From an uncultured Eubacterium sp. (GTDB lineage: Bacteria > Bacillota > Clostridia > Lachnospirales > Lachnospiraceae): 18,436 nt of DNA. The position numbers and the translations under genes are program-made. The notes under the pieces were generated by a model, which did not search any database, had not been told where the DNA came from, and worked only from the letters and a program-made list of their open reading frames with translations. Location: positions 1 to 18,436 of the forward strand of contig CAKRKO010000053.1 of NCBI GenBank assembly GCA_934358495.1. Direction: 5' to 3'. This document shows, in pieces, positions 13,772-18,436 of the stretch. Position 1 is the first letter of the stretch. Each line of letters starts with the position of its first letter.

Positions 13772-15100
13772 CTATTCTGCTGCCGGAGTGTCTGCACTTC
13801 CTGTGTCAGCCCCTGAAGCTCCATCTTCTGATCCGTCTGCTGACGGCTGCATGTCGCTTTCATCCATCATACCTTCACCCGCATCTTCCGAAATCATATC
13901 ATCTTCCGGGTATTCTTCCACCATGCCTTCATCCATATTTGTCGTTGTCTTTAAGCCTGCGTGGAATCCGGATACCGGCCATGCGATATAATCGGTCATC
14001 TTCAGACCGGATTTGATCTCATACATATCCATACCTTCGTCATATTCACCAAGTTCAACCGTGCGTTTCTCCAGTTTTCCCTTACCGTTATCTGCCCATA
14101 CGTATGAAGTATCCTCATCCTGCACAATATATCCGCTGTAAAGCCAGATACCGTCCTTTGTCTCGGTCTGTCCCTCATCCAGTTCCACATACAAATGCTG
14201 TCCAAGCATCAGGCCGTCTGCGGAATCCAGTTTGATATAAAATGGATACTTGCTGGACTGATTATCAGAATTGGAACCGTCATTATACATATTGTTATTA
14301 TCTGCTTCTTTATTTTCCGTATCAATTTTTTCAATGGTTCCGGTCCATGTCTTTGTCTCATCCACTCTGGAACGCAAAATGACACTCTGTCCCTCGGAAA
14401 GACTGTATACGTTTGTCTCGTTGACCGTACCTTTGACACGGTAATCACCTGTAGTCAAAATTGACATAAACGGCTGCTGATTGCCGTACTGATCTGTGTC
14501 GCCACTCTCATTGATGGATTTTACAATACCATTGATCTTGCTGGTCACGGTTGACTGTGACATTGTATTTTCCATCTTCTGAATCTCTAACTTCTTGCTC
14601 TGCTGCTCGTACTCAGACTGCTTAATGGATGTCTGCAGGCTCTGGATCTGTACAGTATAATTAAACTGCTCATCCTTGGATGCAGCGTTTTTCTCAGCTG
14701 TCAGTGTCTTGATCTGATTGTTGTAATCTGTGATCTGGTTTGCAATGGTTTCAAGTTCCAATTTTGCCTGTGCGATCTGCAGACTCAGGTCATCTGTCTT
14801 GTACTCGAATAATGGAGTTCCCTCCTGCACTTCATCACCTACGGATACAAAAATTTCCTTCACAGTCTGGTCAGATGTCAGGTTCACATCCCAGGTATCC
14901 TGAGACTCTACCACACCCATGTAACGGTTCTGTCCTCCGCCATTCATGCCATTTACCAGAGACTGCACTGATTCCACGTATGCTGCATCTCCGCCACCAC
15001 TGCTTTTTCCCAGTTTGCCTTTCAGGAAAAAACCAACTGCTACTGCTGCGGCAATTATAATGATCACAACTGCCAAAATGATTTTTTTCTTCTTGCTCAT
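13772..15100 (-). CDS. Membrane-fusion/adaptor protein (HlyD/YknX-like) with acidic tail
   Basis: This 442-residue protein is the first gene of the operon. A KKKK-preceded membrane anchor spans about 8-26. A Gly/Ser-rich spacer follows, then a split lipoyl/barrel-sandwich half (VSVGDEVQEGTPLFEYKTDDL from 86), a long uninterrupted coiled-coil hairpin (about 105-182), the second lipoyl half (TSKINGIVKSI) and the beta-barrel region to about 385. The last ~54 residues (389-442) have about 18 Asp/Glu, several Met and no Lys or Arg. AGGAGGAG precedes the ATG. Unlike adaptor 2 it has no inserted domain, so the two are not simple duplicates. No strong promoter was seen in the 196-bp gap upstream. A weak TTGTTT-N17-TTAGAT overlaps the preceding terminator, so an activator may be needed. 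Confidence 0.85.
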   Translation of the reverse strand: MSKKKKIILAVVIIIIAAAVAVGFFLKGKLGKSSGGGDAAYVESVQSLVNGMNGGGQNRYMGVVESQDTWDVNLTSDQTVKEIFVSVGDEVQEGTPLFEYKTDDLSLQIAQAKLELETIANQITDYNNQIKTLTAEKNAASKDEQFNYTVQIQSLQTSIKQSEYEQQSKKLEIQKMENTMSQSTVTSKINGIVKSINESGDTDQYGNQQPFMSILTTGDYRVKGTVNETNVYSLSEGQSVILRSRVDETKTWTGTIEKIDTENKEADNNNMYNDGSNSDNQSSKYPFYIKLDSADGLMLGQHLYVELDEGQTETKDGIWLYSGYIVQDEDTSYVWADNGKGKLEKRTVELGEYDEGMDMYEIKSGLKMTDYIAWPVSGFHAGLKTTTNMDEGMVEEYPEDDMISEDAGEGMMDESDMQPSADGSEDGASGADTGSADTPAAE

Positions 15101-15194
15101 ATCGCGCTCCTCCTATAATCGAAAAGTCTGTCAGCCGGCACTGTTCTTGCCCCAAAGTGTCCTATTCTGCAATCTAAATGCAAGAAAATATGCG

Positions 15195-15233
15195 AAACAA
15201 AAATGGCTACAGAATTTCCTTCTGTAACCATTT
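15195..15233 (-). terminator. Intrinsic terminator of the protease gene
   Basis: On the minus strand a 14-bp stem with one mismatch (15220-15233 against 15201-15214) closes a 5-nt loop and is followed by TTTGTTT. It lies 64 bp after the protease stop and isolates the exporter operon from upstream transcription. Confidence 0.8.
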
Positions 15234-15296
15234 TATCATGAGGCAATTTTTAATACTATTAAGATACCCTTAATTTTTATTTTTATAAATAAATGA

Positions 15297-17525
15297 TTAT
15301 CGAACCTTTCCATTTACAATGCGGTAACGTCTGCCGCTCAGCCATACATATCCGTTATGAGAAAAATCAACTTTTCCATTTCTGATGTACCACCAGCCAT
15401 TCTGATTGTTTGCCAGTCCGTTGAAACCAAAGTTAACTTTTCCGCCTTCGATACGCCACCAGCCATTCTCATTCTTTGCCACAGTATATGCGCTGAAATC
15501 CACTTTTCCTCCACGGATCAGCCACCAGCCATTTTCATTTTTCGCTACGGTATTCGCGCTGAAATCTACTTTTCCTCCGCGAATGATCCACCATCCATTC
15601 TGATTTTTGGCTACCGTATTCGCACTGAAGTCTACTTTTCCTCCACGGATCAGCCACCAGCCGTTCTGATTTTTGGCTACCGTATTTGCATTAAAATCAA
15701 CTTTTCCATTTGCATCAATGTACCACCAGCCATTGTGATTCTTGGCTACCGTAATATATTTCTGTACAACGCCATTCACAAGGTTGTACCAGGTGCCATT
15801 TACCTTTGCAACATCTGTAATATACTGGCGGTTTCCATTCAGATAATATACATCCTCACCATTTACCGTATAAATACCTGTTCCATAGGTTGGCTCTGGA
15901 GCCGGTGTCGGCGTTGGGTCTGGTGTCGGTGTTGGTTCCGGTGTCGGCGTTGGTTCCGGTGTCGGTGCCGGGTCCGGGGTCGGTGTCGGATCCGGAGTTA
16001 TTTCCTCTTTCTCGTTTGAAGTAAACGCTTTTACGCACAGATTTCCCCATGGATACGCAGCAAAATTTTTTCCCTGATTATATGCATATAAAGTCTTACC
16101 ATTTCCCTGACTTACCGGTGCATACCACACATATTTAGAGGAATCACTGGCACTGCAAAGACTGGATCCCTGCTCATAATCCAGCGCATACTTGTCAACA
16201 CTTACAACTACAGCATATGTACTTCCCGGTTTTAATTTAACTGCATTCTCCAATTCGATCGTATATACACCTGCGTAAGCAGTCTGCCCCTGTGTTGTCG
16301 CATCTGTCTGATGTACACCGCTTGTCGGATCATTTGGATTTGTCATATCTGTATAAATGTCAATTGTATAATTCACATTTGCGGCACTTGTCATAGACAC
16401 TAAAACCGCTTTCAAAAGTTCTGCTGAAATACCCTCTTTTTCCTGTGTCGTAAATACATTCGCCATCGTGTTATACTGATTTGAATGCCATACATTTGCA
16501 CCACCATCGTACTGATAGTTGTTATCAAACCCATCATCTGCATCAAAATCAAATATCCAGGCAGTATCGGACAGAGAAGCTGTCTCATAAGACATCCAAA
16601 AATAATTGCAATACATGCCCCAACTGTTTCTGATCAGCCAGGCACCATCAGAAGACGGTTTATTTGTTCCTGTAAAATTATCTTTGGAAAAATCATCATC
16701 CCAGCCGACAATCATCACCGCATGTCCACCGCCGCCAGATCCAATGTCATAATAAGTGTAACGTGCCAGCGCATCATTCCATCCCATTGCAGTATCATCA
16801 TGATAATACATAATACCTGCTGCACCATGCTCCATGATCTGCTGTTTCACATCATCCTGATTTTCTCTGATATTAATCAGATATGCATTTTCCAGATGTG
16901 GCATTCCCGCTTTATAGGCATAACTTGCATCCAATCCATTTTCCAATACATCTTGTGCATTACTATATGGAACATCTGCCTCTGTATCAGGCGAAATCCA
17001 CTGTCCCAGTCTGCGGGATGCCATTTCATAATTGCCGCCATAATGTAAATATGACGCAGCCGCATTTTCATTGTAATACGTCGCTTCATCACCAGTTGTA
17101 CCACCAAGTGGATCTGTCACAGAATTATAGTTAAAATATGCCAGCTGCAGTTCACTCAGATCAATACTTTTATCTGCTGTACCATCGTTGATCAGATCAT
17201 ACTCAGCCAGTCCAAGTGACGAAAAAGCCCAACAGGTACCATACGGATTCTGGTCTCGTGTCGTTGGATATTTTTCCTCCAGTTCTGTCGGATCCGTCTG
17301 ATAGGAAGTCGGTATTGCTGAATACATCGCAATCTGTGGTTCATATACCGGCGTATTCTGATCAAGATCACTCTCTATATATCCTCCTGTCATCATCTCA
17401 CTCGCAGCATCGTTCACAACAGAACTACTTTCCTGATTGTGTGGCTGCTCCGCATGTGCCTCTCCCAATGGCCATGCAAGCAACAGTGCACTCATACAAA
17501 GTGCCAGTAATCGTTTCTTTTTCAT
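15297..17525 (-). CDS. Secreted papain-like (C1) cysteine protease with wall-binding-like repeats
   Basis: The 742-residue protein starts with a signal peptide, MKKKRLLALCMSALLLAW, with likely cleavage after AHA at residue 25. The papain-type catalytic set is complete: Q92 and C98 in RDQNPYGTCWAFS, H268 in GGGGHAVMIVGWD and N300 in GAWLIRNSWG. A beta-rich region at about 325-505 resembles the lectin-like domain often found after C1 peptidases of Clostridia. A Pro-Thr linker (510-546) and six 22-residue repeats (593-725) follow. There is no sortase motif, so attachment is probably through the repeats. I chose the ATG at 17525, because GGGAGG lies 5 nt before it and it opens the signal peptide directly. 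A promoter lies at 17594-17622. The natural substrate is unknown. Confidence 0.9.
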   Translation of the reverse strand: MKKKRLLALCMSALLLAWPLGEAHAEQPHNQESSSVVNDAASEMMTGGYIESDLDQNTPVYEPQIAMYSAIPTSYQTDPTELEEKYPTTRDQNPYGTCWAFSSLGLAEYDLINDGTADKSIDLSELQLAYFNYNSVTDPLGGTTGDEATYYNENAAASYLHYGGNYEMASRRLGQWISPDTEADVPYSNAQDVLENGLDASYAYKAGMPHLENAYLINIRENQDDVKQQIMEHGAAGIMYYHDDTAMGWNDALARYTYYDIGSGGGGHAVMIVGWDDDFSKDNFTGTNKPSSDGAWLIRNSWGMYCNYFWMSYETASLSDTAWIFDFDADDGFDNNYQYDGGANVWHSNQYNTMANVFTTQEKEGISAELLKAVLVSMTSAANVNYTIDIYTDMTNPNDPTSGVHQTDATTQGQTAYAGVYTIELENAVKLKPGSTYAVVVSVDKYALDYEQGSSLCSASDSSKYVWYAPVSQGNGKTLYAYNQGKNFAAYPWGNLCVKAFTSNEKEEITPDPTPTPDPAPTPEPTPTPEPTPTPDPTPTPAPEPTYGTGIYTVNGEDVYYLNGNRQYITDVAKVNGTWYNLVNGVVQKYITVAKNHNGWWYIDANGKVDFNANTVAKNQNGWWLIRGGKVDFSANTVAKNQNGWWIIRGGKVDFSANTVAKNENGWWLIRGGKVDFSAYTVAKNENGWWRIEGGKVNFGFNGLANNQNGWWYIRNGKVDFSHNGYVWLSGRRYRIVNGKVR
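15351..15749 (-). repeat. Six tandem 66-bp repeats coding for 22-residue units
   Basis: The units follow VAKNxNGWWxIRGGKVDFSA with period 22. Units 2-4 are nearly identical and units 1, 5 and 6 are more diverged. The pattern of aromatic pairs and glycines resembles choline- or glucan-binding-type repeats, which suggests wall or carbohydrate binding (inference). Confidence 0.85.
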
Positions 17526-17593
17526 TTGTTCCTCCCTTGATAACAAAAGGCATTTCTCTAACTAACTGATAATCATTCATATGTTACTTTTTC

Positions 17594-17622
17594 ATTATAA
17601 ATGTGGCATAAATATTTGACAA
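17594..17622 (-). promoter_or_regulatory. Protease gene promoter
   Basis: TTGTCA (17617-17622) and a perfect TATAAT (17594-17599) on the minus strand are separated by 17 bp. The leader is about 60 nt. This is the best promoter match in the window. Confidence 0.75.
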
Positions 17623-17690
17623 TTACTATTTTAATAATACTATATCTCTTTCCCTTTTCATCTTCTTTTATCCATTTTTTCAATTTTTAA

Positions 17691-18254
17691 CTACTGATCT
17701 ACTGATATACCTTCTATACTTAACCATTGTGCAACTGTGTCCATACTTACCCTTACCGCTTTGGCAATGCTCTCAAGAGACAATCCCATATTTGCCAACT
17801 GCAAAGAAGTTTCTTGCTTCTCTTCCATTATTCCTTCTTTGCGTCCAATCTCCCTGCCAATCGCCTCCGATTCTTCTCTCTCCATCCTCAGATGTTCTTC
17901 CTGATCATACTCAAAAATACTCATTCTCAACACCTCCGATCGATTACGCTTCAGAAAATCTGCTAAAATCCCATTCTGGATACATTCATCCACAGCTTTT
18001 TCTATTGCCAGTTCAAACTTCATTTGCTCCTGATATTTTCGAATAGAATCTACAAAAATCATATACTGATGCAACGTTGGACTCTTTGCTGCTAATTCCA
18101 TATTATGTCCTTCGTTAATATTCAGTATCGTAATCTTTAAATCCAAATCCGGTTCACCAGAATGTTTCATATATGCTTCTGATAAACGCTGCTCTACTAC
18201 ATCCGGAATTTTCTCTGTTCCATTTTCTGTTCATTTTGTTTTACTGTCATACAT
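17691..18254 (-). pseudogene. C-terminal remnant of an Rpn-family (PD-(D/E)XK) nuclease/transposase-like gene
   Basis: The open part, 17691-18170, codes 159 residues with the typical C-terminal half of Rpn-family proteins: LKITILNINEGHN, the DECIQNGILADFLKRNRSEVLRMSIFEYDQEEH stretch (in pieces), then a charged helix and a helix-turn-helix-like end, LANMGLSLESIAKAVRVS. Family-like sequence continues upstream in frame as KIPDVVEQRLSEAY without a start codon. Further up is TGA (18231-18233) and then an ATG at 18254 that has AGGAGG and a promoter. The N-terminal nuclease domain is absent. I read this as a truncated gene whose 5' signals were kept or re-acquired. A short protein from the ATG at 18170 remains possible, but I see no good ribosome binding site there. 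Confidence 0.7.
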
Positions 18255-18383
18255 TATCCTCCTCTGTGTGCAGAGAAAAAATATGTAAACGTACACTATT
18301 CCCAATCCAGTATTACCACCCGCAAAATTTTCTCTGCCTATTTTAATGTTCTGAAATTAAAGCATTAAGAAATTCTGTCGAAT

Positions 18384-18412
18384 ATATTAGAATACAGATC
18401 GGCTTGTGCCAA
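18384..18412 (-). promoter_or_regulatory. Promoter upstream of the Rpn remnant
   Basis: TTGGCA (18407-18412) and TAATAT (18384-18389) on the minus strand are separated by 17 bp. The leader to the ATG at 18254 would be about 125 nt. It ends in a CTCTG/CAGAG hairpin that overlaps the ribosome binding site. Confidence 0.5.
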
Positions 18413-18436
18413 ATATGAATTGAAGAATATTAATGC

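Noticed and set aside
15351..15749. CRISPR-like array of regular repeats
   Set aside because: The 66-bp units are in frame, code for 22-residue protein repeats throughout, and contain no unique spacers.
15357..16019. A 220-codon plus-strand frame opposite the protease repeats
   Set aside because: Its apparent repeats mirror the 66-bp units and linker of the real gene. No start signals were seen.

Overview
The window reads as chromosomal DNA of an anaerobic Firmicute, most likely a butyrate-forming Lachnospiraceae (inference). The grounds are a thiolase / 3-hydroxybutyryl-CoA dehydrogenase / acyl-CoA dehydrogenase gene set, strong AGGAGG-type ribosome binding sites, sigma-A-like promoters with exact 17-bp spacers, and an Rpn/PD-(D/E)XK family remnant. 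Every gene I can support is on the minus strand, so transcription runs from high to low coordinates.

Layout, low to high coordinate. (1) 1-2513: end of a butyrate gene cluster in transcription order thl, hbd, bcd. Only the first 19 codons of bcd are in the window, and no crt (crotonase) lies between thl and bcd. Four sites of the form TGTTA-N6-TAACA (two perfect, two with one arm mismatch) lie in front of thl and hbd. They resemble operators of Rex, the NADH/NAD sensor. (2) 2514-3850: 1.3 kb without a convincing protein gene, but dense in structure: the thl promoter, a candidate ~100-nt small RNA with its own promoter and terminator, a 171-bp hairpin-ended repeat (A), a 286-bp multi-hairpin repeat (B) and a 209-bp multi-hairpin element (C). 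(3) 3851-8124: carA and carB, with TAATG coupling and a ~245-nt structured leader. (4) 8482-9762: serS. (5) 9763-10272: second copies of repeat A and of the conserved end of repeat B, in the same order and orientation as in region 2. (6) 10273-15100: a four-gene exporter operon of the MacB/YknXYZ type, transcribed as adaptor 1, ATPase, adaptor 2, permease. (7) 15297-17525: a secreted papain-like protease with a proline-rich linker and six 22-residue wall-binding-like repeats. (8) 17691-18254: C-terminal remnant of an Rpn-family nuclease gene with an in-frame stop.

How the genes work together: thl, hbd and bcd form part of the acetyl-CoA to butyryl-CoA route, which reoxidises NADH, so Rex-type control would make sense. 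carAB supplies carbamoyl phosphate for pyrimidine and arginine synthesis. The exporter genes are translationally coupled or closely spaced and probably form one complex. The most unusual content is the structured intergenic DNA. Repeat A occurs twice with six compensatory base-pair changes in its terminal stem, which is direct evidence that the paired form has been kept by selection or by the way the element copies itself.
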